A stretch of 64,000 nt of DNA from Rhodobiaceae bacterium. GTDB lineage: Bacteria; Pseudomonadota; Alphaproteobacteria; Parvibaculales; Parvibaculaceae. Of this stretch, positions 17,546 through 25,803 are shown piece after piece; positions within the stretch are counted from its first letter, which is position 1; every line of letters starts with the position of its first letter. The translations under genes were made by a program, and so were the position numbers. The notes beneath the pieces were generated by a model, which had not been told where the DNA came from, ran no database searches, and was given only the letters and a program-made list of their open reading frames with translations. The DNA is taken from assembly GCA_003330885.1 (NCBI GenBank), contig CP030277.1:2232001-2296000 (forward strand). The letters run 5' to 3'.

Positions 17546-17674
17546 TTGGCCGCCAGAGGTCTTCCCAGAACGCCCGGAAAGGCTTATAAGACCCGTATTC
17601 CGTTCATTTTCAGTGGCATACGCCGATCTCAGGCGCCAATCTCAGGGGATGGCCCCTGAGGCAAAGGAGAAGAT

Positions 17675-18523
17675 ATGTCTAAGCCGCTCATGCCAAAGGC
17701 TGCTGCCGTCTGGCTCGTAGATAACACCTCACTGACCTTCGATCAGGTCGCCGACTATTGCGGTCTGCATCCACTTGAAGTGAAGGGCATTGCCGATGGC
17801 GACGTCGCCCAGGGCATCAAGGGCATGGACCCTGTCGCCTCTGGTGAGCTGACGCGTGCCGAAATTGAGCGCTGCCAGGAAAATCCAAACGAGCGGCTCC
17901 AGTCTGCGGAGCGCAAGCATGAAGTGCCTGCGCCAAAGCCCCAGAAGGGCCCCCGCTACACACCTGTGTCGCGCCGTCAGGATCGCCCGGACGCCATCGC
18001 CTGGCTGCTGCGGAACCACCCTGAGCTCCCAGACGCGCAAGTGGGACGCCTTGTGGGCACAACCAAACCAACCATCCAGTCAATCCGCGACCGGACCCAT
18101 TGGAACTCCCAGAACATCAAGCCGGTCGATCCGGTCACGCTCGGCCTCTGCAGCCAGATGGAGCTGGATGCTGCGGTACAGAAAGCCGCTGACAAGCTGG
18201 AACGCGCTCGCAAGAAAGCAGAAAAAGCCGCCCGCAAAGCTGGCACGCTTCTTCCTGCAGAAGAAACAACAGGCGAAGCAACAGCCGATCCGTTGGGTCT
18301 TGCGCGTCCTGCAGCCCACGAAGTTCCGGCCGATCAGTTGAACGTGCCATCCATCGATGACGCCGATCCATCAGAGCCAAAACCATTTGCGGTGAGCGAT
18401 GTATCGGATGCCTTTACAGCGGCACCGAAGCCCAAGGAAGTTGAAGCCGCACCAGACGTCGACTCTGTCTTCGCAAAGCTCAAAGACCTGAAGGTTGAAG
18501 GCGACGACGAAAACAAAGAATAA
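17675..18523 (+). CDS. trcR: Cell-cycle transcriptional regulator TrcR (DUF1013)
   Basis: 282 residues. The DUF1013 core (about 1-170) is conserved: MPKAAAVWLVDNTSLTFDQVADYCGLHPLEVKGIADG, a second HTH-like unit DAIAWLLRNHPELPDAQVGRLVGTTKPTI, and RTHWNSQNIKPVDPVTLGLCSQMELDAAV. A charged, Ala/Lys-rich and then acidic tail (170-282) is longer than in many homologs. Related proteins are annotated as the CtrA-linked regulator TrcR. A strong SD (AAAGGAGAAG) precedes the ATG and a terminator follows. Confidence 0.9.
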   Translation: MSKPLMPKAAAVWLVDNTSLTFDQVADYCGLHPLEVKGIADGDVAQGIKGMDPVASGELTRAEIERCQENPNERLQSAERKHEVPAPKPQKGPRYTPVSRRQDRPDAIAWLLRNHPELPDAQVGRLVGTTKPTIQSIRDRTHWNSQNIKPVDPVTLGLCSQMELDAAVQKAADKLERARKKAEKAARKAGTLLPAEETTGEATADPLGLARPAAHEVPADQLNVPSIDDADPSEPKPFAVSDVSDAFTAAPKPKEVEAAPDVDSVFAKLKDLKVEGDDENKE

Positions 18524-18551
18524 CGCTCACCAAGCGGAGCGATAATGATCA

Positions 18552-18579
18552 GGGGCTGCCATCACGGCGGCCCCTTTTT
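18552..18579 (+). terminator. Terminator of trcR
   Basis: Arms GGGGCTGCC and GGCGGCCCC (one mismatch) with an ATCAC loop and a TTTTT run (18575-18579), about 30 bases after the trcR stop. Confidence 0.85.
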
Positions 18580-18646
18580 AGTTGAGGTAACGACCAGACA
18601 CTCAAACGTCAGTCCGCCCCTGCCCGAGCTGATAGATCATCAGATA

Positions 18647-19108
18647 TCAGCTGCTTTTTCCAGAGTCCCGCGCAAAGACCCAAAGGAGAAAACTGGTCCC
18701 ACCAGTAAGAAAAAGGAACAAAGGTATGATCCCCAGTCCGACATCTGGCAATGCTGACGGATCGCAGCCACAGGGCACATAAGGTCGTCCAAATGTGACG
18801 AACATAATGATCGTCCAGAGCATCGATCCAGCAATCCCAACACCTACATAGTTAGACCAATGGGTTAGACCCAAACGGCGAAGCACCAGATGCGACGGCA
18901 CTCCGATTGTCAGCGTAATATGATAGGCGTGAAATGTTATCCCAGAGAGATAGGCGGCAATTGCCCAGGGAAACGTAAGTCGCACCTGTGGCTCAACCCA
19001 ATCGTAGATTGGCGCGCCGGTTGAAAGCCAATATGCGGCCAACAACAAAGTCAGAAGCGCTCCGACAATCAGCGGAACGAGAATGAAGCTCCGAACAATG
19101 TGCGGCAT
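18647..19108 (-). CDS. Small integral membrane protein of unknown family
   Basis: About 153 residues from the ATG at 19108 (MPHIVRSFILVP). An upstream in-frame ATG at 19207 would add 33 unlike residues. Four hydrophobic segments are visible (about 5-25, 45-65, 80-100 and 125-145), with a Cys-x-Cys (PCGCDP) in a loop between the last two. I do not recognise the family. It follows no obvious operon and ends 124 bases after trcR on the opposite strand. Confidence 0.65.
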   Translation of the reverse strand: MPHIVRSFILVPLIVGALLTLLLAAYWLSTGAPIYDWVEPQVRLTFPWAIAAYLSGITFHAYHITLTIGVPSHLVLRRLGLTHWSNYVGVGIAGSMLWTIIMFVTFGRPYVPCGCDPSALPDVGLGIIPLFLFLTGGTSFLLWVFARDSGKSS

Positions 19109-19232
19109 GCATTGTGACCCTTCAAGCTTTCGACCACTGACACCAACCGTGATCAGCTGTGAGAGATAGACTTGAAACGCGCCAATGAAAGGGCAACGAA
19201 AAGGCAAATTTGGGGCATCATCCCCCTCTTGG

Positions 19233-21140
19233 CTATCCGCCGGACACCAATCCCGCCTCGGCCATTACCGCCGTGATCTCATCGAGGATCGCAGGATCAT
19301 CAATGGTCGCGGGCATCTTCCATGTCTCTCCATCGGCGATCTTGCGCATCGTGCCGCGCAGGATTTTGCCTGACCGTGTTTTCGGCAGACGTTGAACCAC
19401 CAGCGCCGTCTTGAAAGCCGCCACAGGTCCGATCTTATCGCGAACAAGCTGCACCGCTTCACGCGCAATATCGCCGTCGCTACGATCAACGCCTGCATTG
19501 AGCACCAGCAGTCCGACGGGCACCTGGCCTTTGAGTTTGTCAGCGATGCCCATGACGGCACACTCGGCAACATCCGGGTGCCCCGCCAACACTTCTTCCA
19601 TACCGCCCGTGGAGAGCCTGTGCCCCGCCACGTTGATGATGTCGTCGGTGCGGCTCATGATGTAGAGATAGCCGTCTTCATCCATGAAGCCCGCGTCGGC
19701 GGTTTTGTAAAAACCTGGATAGTCTTCAAGGTAGGAAGACCGAAAACCCTCATCATTTTCCCAGAGCGTTGGAAGACATCCCGGCGGCAAGGGAAGTTTT
19801 ACAACAATCGCGCCGGTCTCACCGGTCGCAACTGGCTTTGCCGCTTCGTCCACCACCTGAACGTCATAGCCGGGCATAGCTACCGTCGGCGAGCCATGTT
19901 TGACCGGCAGCGCACCGAGGCCAACAGGGTTTGCCGCAATCGACCAGCCAGTCTCCGTCTGCCACCAGTGATCAATAACAGGCACCTTAAGCGCGTTTTC
20001 AGCCCACTGGATCGTGTCCGGGTCTGCCCGTTCGCCTGCAAGGAACAATGTTTCAAAACCACTCAAGTCATAGTTCGCAATGAGGGAGGCTTTCGGATCC
20101 TCCTTTTTGATCGCCCGGAATGCCGTTGGTGCGGTGAAGAAGGCCCGGACTTTATGTTCGGAAATCACCCGCCAGAAGGTGCCCGCATCCGGCGTCCCCA
20201 CGGGTTTACCTTCAAACAGGATGGTCGTGCAGCCGTGCAACAGCGGTCCATAGACGATGTAGGAGTGTCCCACGACCCAACCCACATCAGACGCGGCCCA
20301 CCAGACATCGCCCGGGTCCATTCCATAGACGTTCTTCATGGACCATTTAAGTGCCACCATGTGGCCGCCATTGTCCCGCACAACACCCTTGGGTTGGCCT
20401 GTCGTGCCGGAGGTGTAGAGCACGTAAAGCGGGTCGGTCGCCGCAACATCAACGCATGCCGGTTTGTTGTCGCTTGCCGCCGCCTTCTCCATCTCCTGTT
20501 TCCAGTCGAGATCGCGACCAGGCGTCAATTCAGCAGGTTCTTGTTCGCGCTGCAGGATGATGCACGTTTCAGGTTTGTGGGAGGCCAGCTCAATCGCGCC
20601 ATCAAGAAGAGGCTTGTAGGCAATGACGCGACCAGGCTCGATCCCGCAGGAGGCCGTGACAATCAGCTTTGGTTTCGCGTCATCAATCCGTGTCGCAAGC
20701 TCATTAGCCGCGAAGCCACCAAACACGACTGAATGCACAGCACCAAGACGCGCACAGGCAAGCATCGCCACCGCCGCCTGAGGCACCATCGGCATATAAA
20801 GGATTACCCGGTCACCAACACCCACGCCATTGGCCTGCAGCACGCCGGCAAAGGTTGCAACTTTGTCCAGCAACTCCGCATAGGTGAATGTTTTCTGTTT
20901 GCCCGTAATGGGGGAATCATAGATGAGAGCTGCTTGTTCACCGCGGCCGGCCTCCACATGACGGTCGAGACAATTGTAGCAAGTGTTGCAGGTGGCTCCA
21001 GAAAACCAGTTGGCACCGCCGCCATCTGTTTCCAATACGCTGTCCCAGGGACGTGACCAGTCAATTTCCTGCGCGGCATCTGCCCAGAAACCTTCTGGAT
21101 CACTTTTCCAAGCCTCATAGGTTTCAGCGTAACGACTCAT
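19233..21140 (-). CDS. prpE: Propionate--CoA ligase
   Basis: 635 residues. The N terminus (MSRYAETYEAWKSDPEGFW, then ANWFSGATCNTCYNCLDRH) is the PrpE signature that separates it from acetyl-CoA synthetase. ATP-grasping YTSGTTGQPKG and the catalytic lysine region TRSGKILRGTMRK near the C terminus are intact. It activates propionate to propionyl-CoA via an adenylate in the cytoplasm. Neither prpBC nor propionyl-CoA carboxylase genes are in the window. A GGGAGGG SD precedes the ATG. Activity on acetate or other short acids is possible. Confidence 0.93.
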   Translation of the reverse strand: MSRYAETYEAWKSDPEGFWADAAQEIDWSRPWDSVLETDGGGANWFSGATCNTCYNCLDRHVEAGRGEQAALIYDSPITGKQKTFTYAELLDKVATFAGVLQANGVGVGDRVILYMPMVPQAAVAMLACARLGAVHSVVFGGFAANELATRIDDAKPKLIVTASCGIEPGRVIAYKPLLDGAIELASHKPETCIILQREQEPAELTPGRDLDWKQEMEKAAASDNKPACVDVAATDPLYVLYTSGTTGQPKGVVRDNGGHMVALKWSMKNVYGMDPGDVWWAASDVGWVVGHSYIVYGPLLHGCTTILFEGKPVGTPDAGTFWRVISEHKVRAFFTAPTAFRAIKKEDPKASLIANYDLSGFETLFLAGERADPDTIQWAENALKVPVIDHWWQTETGWSIAANPVGLGALPVKHGSPTVAMPGYDVQVVDEAAKPVATGETGAIVVKLPLPPGCLPTLWENDEGFRSSYLEDYPGFYKTADAGFMDEDGYLYIMSRTDDIINVAGHRLSTGGMEEVLAGHPDVAECAVMGIADKLKGQVPVGLLVLNAGVDRSDGDIAREAVQLVRDKIGPVAAFKTALVVQRLPKTRSGKILRGTMRKIADGETWKMPATIDDPAILDEITAVMAEAGLVSGG

Positions 21141-21211
21141 GGTACTTTCCCTCCCGGCCTTGATCTTCTTCGCACAGCATCACGTGAAGCTGTGTTTTTT
21201 CTTTTGATATA

Positions 21212-21309
21212 GCATTTCCAGGTGAAGTGGGTGCCGGTTCACCGTCCGGAAATGCGGCGACTTAAAGTCTAGATCGGTTCATCCGATTCATGCAGAAAGT
21301 GGACCGATC
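21212..21309. repeat. Composite palindromic intergenic element, copy B
   Basis: Two adjoining hairpins. The first (21212-21255) has outer arms GCATTTCC and GGAAATGC, inner arms GGTGAA and TTCACC, and a GTGGGTGCCGG loop. The second (21272-21309) has arms GATCGGT and ACCGATC. From memory, such GCxTTTCC...GTGGxTGCCGG...GGAAAxGC elements are common between genes in Hyphomicrobiales. This is the best-preserved copy in the window and fills most of the prpE-TauE gap. Confidence 0.8.
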
Positions 21310-21385
21310 AAATGACTGTTTCAAGCCTGCTGGAGCTTTGCAAGCCTCACGTGGCGGAAGTCAGGCCTGACGGAGAAAACGCTCG

Positions 21386-22150
21386 ATGGATATGATTGTT
21401 GACCCCTGGTTCTACGCAGCAGCCATTCCCGCCGTCCTGCTTGTCGGGCTCTCGAAAGGCGGCTTTGCAGGGGGGCTGGGCATTCTGGGCGTGCCCATGA
21501 TGGCGCTGGTTATTTCTCCGCTACAGGCCGCCGGCATCCTGCTGCCTATTCTCATTGTCATGGACCTGATTGGCGTCTGGGCCTATCGCAAGAGCTTTCA
21601 TCTGAAGAACCTGATGATCATGGTACCGGGCGCAGCCATCGGCATTCTGATTGCCGCGCTGACCGCAAGCTACGTCACCGACAATTTCGTGCGTCTTCTC
21701 GTTGGGGGCATTGCTGTCGCTTTTGCTCTCGACCATTGGATCGGGCGACGCGCGGAGGCAGCCCCGAAGCAAGTTAATCAGACAAAGGGGACTGCCTGGG
21801 GCGCTGTCGGAGGCTTCACCAGCTTTGTCGCCCATGCGGGCGGCCCACCTTTCCAGATTTACATGCTCCCGCAGAAGCTAGACAAAAGACTCTATGTCGG
21901 CACCAGCGTCATGTTCTTCTGGGCGGTAAACCTGATCAAGGTGCCACCCTATGCGCTGCTAGGACAGTTTGAGATTACCAACCTCTCCACATCGCTCATG
22001 CTGATGCCTTTGGCCCCCATTGGCATGTGGATGGGCATCAAGGCGCTCGACCTGATCCCGGAGAAACCATTCTACCGCTTTGCCTACATGGCCCTGTTTC
22101 TGGTGGGCTGCAAACTCGTCTGGGACGGCGGCACCGGCGCCTTCCTCTAA
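21386..22150 (+). CDS. Sulfite exporter TauE/SafE family membrane protein
   Basis: 254 residues and about seven to eight membrane helices, with the duplicated family pattern (LVGLSKGGFAGGLGILGVPMMAL at the start, and TSFVAHAGGPPFQIYMLPQKL in the second half). Members are thought to export sulfite, sulfoacetate or other organic anions. No sulfur-metabolism genes are adjacent, so the substrate is open. It is convergent with the LysE gene 20 bases away. Confidence 0.9.
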   Translation: MDMIVDPWFYAAAIPAVLLVGLSKGGFAGGLGILGVPMMALVISPLQAAGILLPILIVMDLIGVWAYRKSFHLKNLMIMVPGAAIGILIAALTASYVTDNFVRLLVGGIAVAFALDHWIGRRAEAAPKQVNQTKGTAWGAVGGFTSFVAHAGGPPFQIYMLPQKLDKRLYVGTSVMFFWAVNLIKVPPYALLGQFEITNLSTSLMLMPLAPIGMWMGIKALDLIPEKPFYRFAYMALFLVGCKLVWDGGTGAFL

Positions 22151-22169
22151 CCGACGCGGCCACTGCTAC

Positions 22170-22763
22170 TCAGATATAGAGCAGGACAATGGAACCGACG
22201 ATCAAGCTCGCCATTGCTCCATTAAAGAGGCGCAACGAACGCGGTGACGTCAGGAACCGCCCAATGACCGTGCCGAATGAACACCAGAAGCTCGACAGGG
22301 GAAAAGACACCGCGAGAAAGACACCCGCAATGATGAGTGTCTGGAATTCGTAATTTCCTTCATCGGACGTGAACGCCGTAAGGCCCGCAATCCCGACCAT
22401 CCAAGCCTTTGGATTGACCCACTGAAACAAGGCGGCTTGCACAAAGGTAAGGGGCGCACTTTTCGCCTGTGCGTCTTCTGGCTTCGCCGCAGTCCCTATC
22501 TTCCAGGCAAGAAACAACAGATAGGCCGTGCCCAGCCATTTGAGGATTTCGTGCACCTGAGGATAGACCGCGAACAGCTGTGAGAAACCCAAGCCGAGTG
22601 CAACGACCATCCCGGAAAACCCCAATGCAATGCCGAGCATATGGGGAATAGTCCGCCAGTAGCCGAAATTGGCACCGGACGCCATCACCATAATATTGTT
22701 GGGACCCGGCGTTCCTGTACTGGCAATAGCGAACGCGAACATGGGCAGAAGAACAGACAACAT
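22170..22763 (-). CDS. LysE-family amino acid exporter
   Basis: 197 residues with about six membrane helices and the LysE/RhtB opening STGTPGPNNIMVMASG at residues 16-31. The middle FQWVNPKAWMVGIAGL is also typical. These proteins export amino acids or their analogues from the cytoplasm. The ATG at 22763 has GAGGTGA upstream. A GTG one codon before is less likely. The specificity cannot be predicted. Confidence 0.9.
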   Translation of the reverse strand: MLSVLLPMFAFAIASTGTPGPNNIMVMASGANFGYWRTIPHMLGIALGFSGMVVALGLGFSQLFAVYPQVHEILKWLGTAYLLFLAWKIGTAAKPEDAQAKSAPLTFVQAALFQWVNPKAWMVGIAGLTAFTSDEGNYEFQTLIIAGVFLAVSFPLSSFWCSFGTVIGRFLTSPRSLRLFNGAMASLIVGSIVLLYI

Positions 22764-22880
22764 CACTCACCTCAAACGCTAAGGCCGTAATATTGGTTCT
22801 TTCTCCCGGATTACAAACCGGCTGCGCAACATGCGCTCTTATACAGGCACGGTGTCGGCATCGGTCGTTTTGATCGCCGC

Positions 22881-23153
22881 TCAAGCACGCCCTATACGCG
22901 GCTCCCCGCCATCAGCGGCAGAGCTTGGGCCAAAAGACTTATCAAGCACATGGGTAGAATCTTCCGCGAGCTTGATGGCCTCGCTCAACAGCGATAGCAC
23001 GCGGATGTTGTTTTCCAGCACGTGATGCGCTTCTTCGCGATGATCATCCACAATCTTCCCACACCGCTTAACGACATCGGCGCGCACCGCGGTGAGAATG
23101 TCTTCCAGGCGATAGCCGTTTTCATTGTCATCGGAGACGAGGAAACGGGTCAT
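22881..23153 (-). CDS. Small conserved protein of unknown function
   Basis: 90 residues (MTRFLVSDDNENGYRLEDIL ...), predicted mainly helical, with charged heptads (KCGK is absent but RCGKIVDDHREEAHHVLENNIRVLSLLSEAIKLAE is amphipathic) and a Gly/Ser-rich tail. A near-perfect SD AAAGGAGG sits six bases before the ATG, which supports real and strong expression. I have the impression of close relatives in Parvibaculum-like genomes but cannot name a family. It is divergent from the acyl-CoA ligase. Confidence 0.75.
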   Translation of the reverse strand: MTRFLVSDDNENGYRLEDILTAVRADVVKRCGKIVDDHREEAHHVLENNIRVLSLLSEAIKLAEDSTHVLDKSFGPSSAADGGEPRIGRA

Positions 23154-23326
23154 GATCGGCCTCCTTTCTGAGGTCTGAGAGGCCTTTATTCTCCGATGTC
23201 CGGCTTAAAATGGCCTGAAAAAACACGGTTACCGTCAAACAGGGTACGGGCCGAAATTCGCCCCGATCCTGCGAACTTCATGGTAAAAAGCCCCTAAACA
23301 AAAAGGTCAAACAGGGGAGAAAAGCC

Positions 23327-24982
23327 ATGACCGGCATCTATGATCAGGATCTGGACAAGAACGCCGCCAACCATCAATCGCTTTCTCCCATCTCCTTTTT
23401 GCGCCGTGCCGCACGCATTTATCCTGACAAGACAGCCGTCATTCACGGGGATCTGCGCCGCACCTATGCGGATTATTACGCCCGCTGCCGCAAGCTTGCG
23501 AGTGCGCTTGCCGCCAAAGGCATTGGTAAAGGCGACACGGTCGCAGTCCTCGCGCCAAACGTGCCGGCTATGCTTGAGCTTCACTACGGCGTGCCCATGC
23601 TCAAAGCCGTGATCAACACATTGAACATCCGCCTGGATGCCGCCGCGCTCGCCTTCATCCTGGATCACGGGGAAGCCAAAGCCCTCTTTGTGGATCGGGA
23701 GTTTTCCGCGCTCGCCCATGAAGCAGTCTCACTCGCCAAGTGCGACCCGCTCATCATCGACATTAACGACCCGGAATATGACGGCCCCGGCGAAATGATT
23801 GGCGAAGCAGAATACGAAACCTTCATCGCCGGTGGCGATCCAGAGTTTGATTGGTCCCTGCCCGATGATGAGTGGGACGCAATTGCGCTCAACTACACAT
23901 CCGGCACCACCGGCAATCCCAAAGGTGTTGTCTATCACCATCGCGGCGCTTATCTGCTCGCCGCTGGCAATATCGTGACGGCCGAGATGACCCGCGACAG
24001 CGTCTATCTCTGGACGGTGCCCATGTTCCACTGCAATGGCTGGATCTTCACCTGGTCCATGAGCGTGGTCGCAGGCACCCATGTCTGCCTGCGCAAAGTC
24101 GCTGCCCCCAATATTTATGCGGCAATCGCAGAGCACAAAGTCACCCATATGGGCGGCGCGCCCACCGTCATGAGTTTCCTGATCAATGCGGACGCAAGCG
24201 AAAAACAGAAACTGCCCAATGTCGTGAACTTTTTTGCTGCTGCCGCGCCACCACCAGCAGCCACCATCCGCGCGTTGGAAGAGGAAGGCTTCAACGTCAT
24301 CCACGTCTATGGCCTCACCGAAACCTATGGCCCAGCCGTTGTGAATGCGTGGCATGAGGAATGGGACGCCCTGCCCGATGGCGAACGCGCCCAGGTGAAA
24401 GCCCGCCAGGGTGTGAACTACCCCGTCCTAGAAGACCTTGCCGTCATTGATCCTGAAACCATGCAGCCCGTGCCTCAGGACGGCGAAACCATGGGTGAGG
24501 TCATGTTCCGCGGCAATGTGGTGATGAAGGGGTACCTCAAAAATCCAACAGCCACTCAAGACGCTTTCGCTGGGGGCTGGTTCCACTCAGGCGATCTCGG
24601 CGTCTGGCACGCAGACTCTTACGTGCAGCTCAAAGACCGTTCCAAGGACATTATCATCTCGGGCGGCGAAAACATCTCGTCGATTGAAGTGGAAGACACG
24701 CTCTACAAGCATCCCGACATTCTGGAAGCAGCCGTTGTCGCTATGGCCCACGAACGCTGGGGTGAAACGCCCTGTGCCTTCATTACATTGAAAAGCACCG
24801 CACCAGAGATGACCGAGGCAGATCTCATCGCTTACTGCCGCGAGAATTTGGCCCACTTCAAATGCCCGACCAAGGTCGTCTTCTGCGACCTGCCGAAAAC
24901 CTCTACAGGCAAAGTGCAGAAATTCAAGCTGCGCGGCATGGCTGAAGACCTGGCGGGCGGTAAATCTTTCATGCCGGACTAA
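23327..24982 (+). CDS. Acyl-CoA ligase (AMP-binding, medium-chain/DmdB-like)
   Basis: 551 residues of the adenylate-forming family. Motifs visible are YTSGTTGNPKGVVYHHRG, VYGLTETYGP, HSGDLGVWHADSYVQLKDRSKDIIISGGENISS, and the catalytic lysine in KTSTGKVQKFKLR near the C terminus. The whole resembles the medium-chain fatty acyl-CoA ligases and methylmercaptopropionate-CoA ligase (DmdB) group. It activates carboxylic acids to CoA thioesters for beta-oxidation. AGGGGAG precedes the ATG. A palindromic element begins at the stop codon. Confidence 0.92.
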   Translation: MTGIYDQDLDKNAANHQSLSPISFLRRAARIYPDKTAVIHGDLRRTYADYYARCRKLASALAAKGIGKGDTVAVLAPNVPAMLELHYGVPMLKAVINTLNIRLDAAALAFILDHGEAKALFVDREFSALAHEAVSLAKCDPLIIDINDPEYDGPGEMIGEAEYETFIAGGDPEFDWSLPDDEWDAIALNYTSGTTGNPKGVVYHHRGAYLLAAGNIVTAEMTRDSVYLWTVPMFHCNGWIFTWSMSVVAGTHVCLRKVAAPNIYAAIAEHKVTHMGGAPTVMSFLINADASEKQKLPNVVNFFAAAAPPPAATIRALEEEGFNVIHVYGLTETYGPAVVNAWHEEWDALPDGERAQVKARQGVNYPVLEDLAVIDPETMQPVPQDGETMGEVMFRGNVVMKGYLKNPTATQDAFAGGWFHSGDLGVWHADSYVQLKDRSKDIIISGGENISSIEVEDTLYKHPDILEAAVVAMAHERWGETPCAFITLKSTAPEMTEADLIAYCRENLAHFKCPTKVVFCDLPKTSTGKVQKFKLRGMAEDLAGGKSFMPD

Positions 24983-25025
24983 GCGTTTTCAATAAAAGTT
25001 GCAGACTTTTATGGTCCGAAAACGC
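24983..25025. repeat. Intergenic palindromic element, copy C
   Basis: Nested perfect hairpin just after the acyl-CoA ligase stop codon. The outer arms are GCGTTTTC and GAAAACGC, the inner arms ATAAAAGT and ACTTTTAT, and GGTCC precedes the last arm. The layout matches copies A and B, with wholly different inner arms that still pair. Confidence 0.7.
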
Positions 25026-25092
25026 GACGAGATATGGGATGAGAGTATTCTCAACAAAAGTTGTGAGAGCTCTGTGTTCCCCAAAAACACAA

Positions 25093-25119
25093 AACGCCGG
25101 GCCATCCTGGCCCAGCGTT
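25093..25119 (-). terminator. Terminator of the minus-strand DUF465 gene
   Basis: Arms AACGC and GCGTT, one mismatch, then GGGCCA and TGGCCC with a 3-base loop. On the minus strand the stem is followed by TTTGTGTTTTTGG. It lies 34 bases past the stop of the 59-residue DUF465 gene. Confidence 0.75.
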
Positions 25120-25152
25120 AAAACGCACTCAGAAACTGTGGGGACGCGATTA

Positions 25153-25332
25153 TCAGGCGGCTTTGGCCTCTGCCGATAATCGCTCAATCTCTTCCTTTAT
25201 TCGGAGTTTTTGTCGCTTCAATTGCGTGACCTGCAAATCGTCACTTCCAGGACTGAGTAACTCGTCCTCAATCGCTCGTTCCAGGAGTTCGTGCCGCTTT
25301 TCCAACTCGGCGATGCGCGACTCAACAGCCAT
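25153..25332 (-). CDS. DUF465 family protein (59 residues)
   Basis: Short ORF starting MAVESRIAELEKRHELLERAI and ending SAEAKAA. The pattern of an opening coiled coil, then LKRQKLRIKEEIERL, is typical of DUF465 (YdcH-like) proteins, which are about 55-75 residues long. A good SD (AAGGAGATAT) precedes the ATG, and a terminator follows. The function is unknown. A second DUF465 gene lies 237 bases away on the other strand. Confidence 0.88.
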   Translation of the reverse strand: MAVESRIAELEKRHELLERAIEDELLSPGSDDLQVTQLKRQKLRIKEEIERLSAEAKAA

Positions 25333-25568
25333 ACATATCTCCTTCTGTCTTCTTCGGTTGACCTGAGAAGTGTGACTCTTTCTTATCCGCCTGTCGAGTT
25401 TGGCGGAAATCTGCGCCGGATTTTAGTCGAATTCTTCCTTGACACGATTCGGAAAAATCGGAGGTGCCCTTGCACTAACAGGCTTGTTTGCAGGCCCTGA
25501 GGCCGCTAGAACGCTTCGAGGGGCCACAGCAAATCCGCCCAGGAAAACAAAGCGAGCCGGGCATACCC

Positions 25569-25769
25569 ATGGACGACGAAGCAGAGCTCAGAAAAGAACT
25601 CATCCAGCTGAAGCAGGAACACCGGGACCTCGATGGTGCGGTGCAAGCGCTTGAAGCCATGCCCTATCCGAACCATTTGCAGCTGCGCCGCTTGAAGATC
25701 AAGAAGCTGGCGCTCCGCGATCGTGTTCTGGAAATTGAAGACCGACTGACGCCCGACATAATTGCCTAA
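25569..25769 (+). CDS. DUF465 family protein (66 residues)
   Basis: 66 residues, MDDEAELRKELIQLKQEHRDLDGAV followed by HLQLRRLKIKKLALRDRVLEIEDRL, the DUF465 two-helix pattern. The ATG at 25569 is preferred to an upstream in-frame start because the extra residues are unlike the family. It is a paralog of the gene at 25153-25332 and divergent from it. No function is known beyond the small coiled-coil fold. Confidence 0.85.
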   Translation: MDDEAELRKELIQLKQEHRDLDGAVQALEAMPYPNHLQLRRLKIKKLALRDRVLEIEDRLTPDIIA

Positions 25770-25803
25770 GGCATTTTCACGCAATCAGCAAAATCACAAA
25801 GAT

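Noticed and set aside
19392-20732. 446-codon plus-strand frame
   Set aside because: It is the antisense shadow of prpE and has no family likeness.
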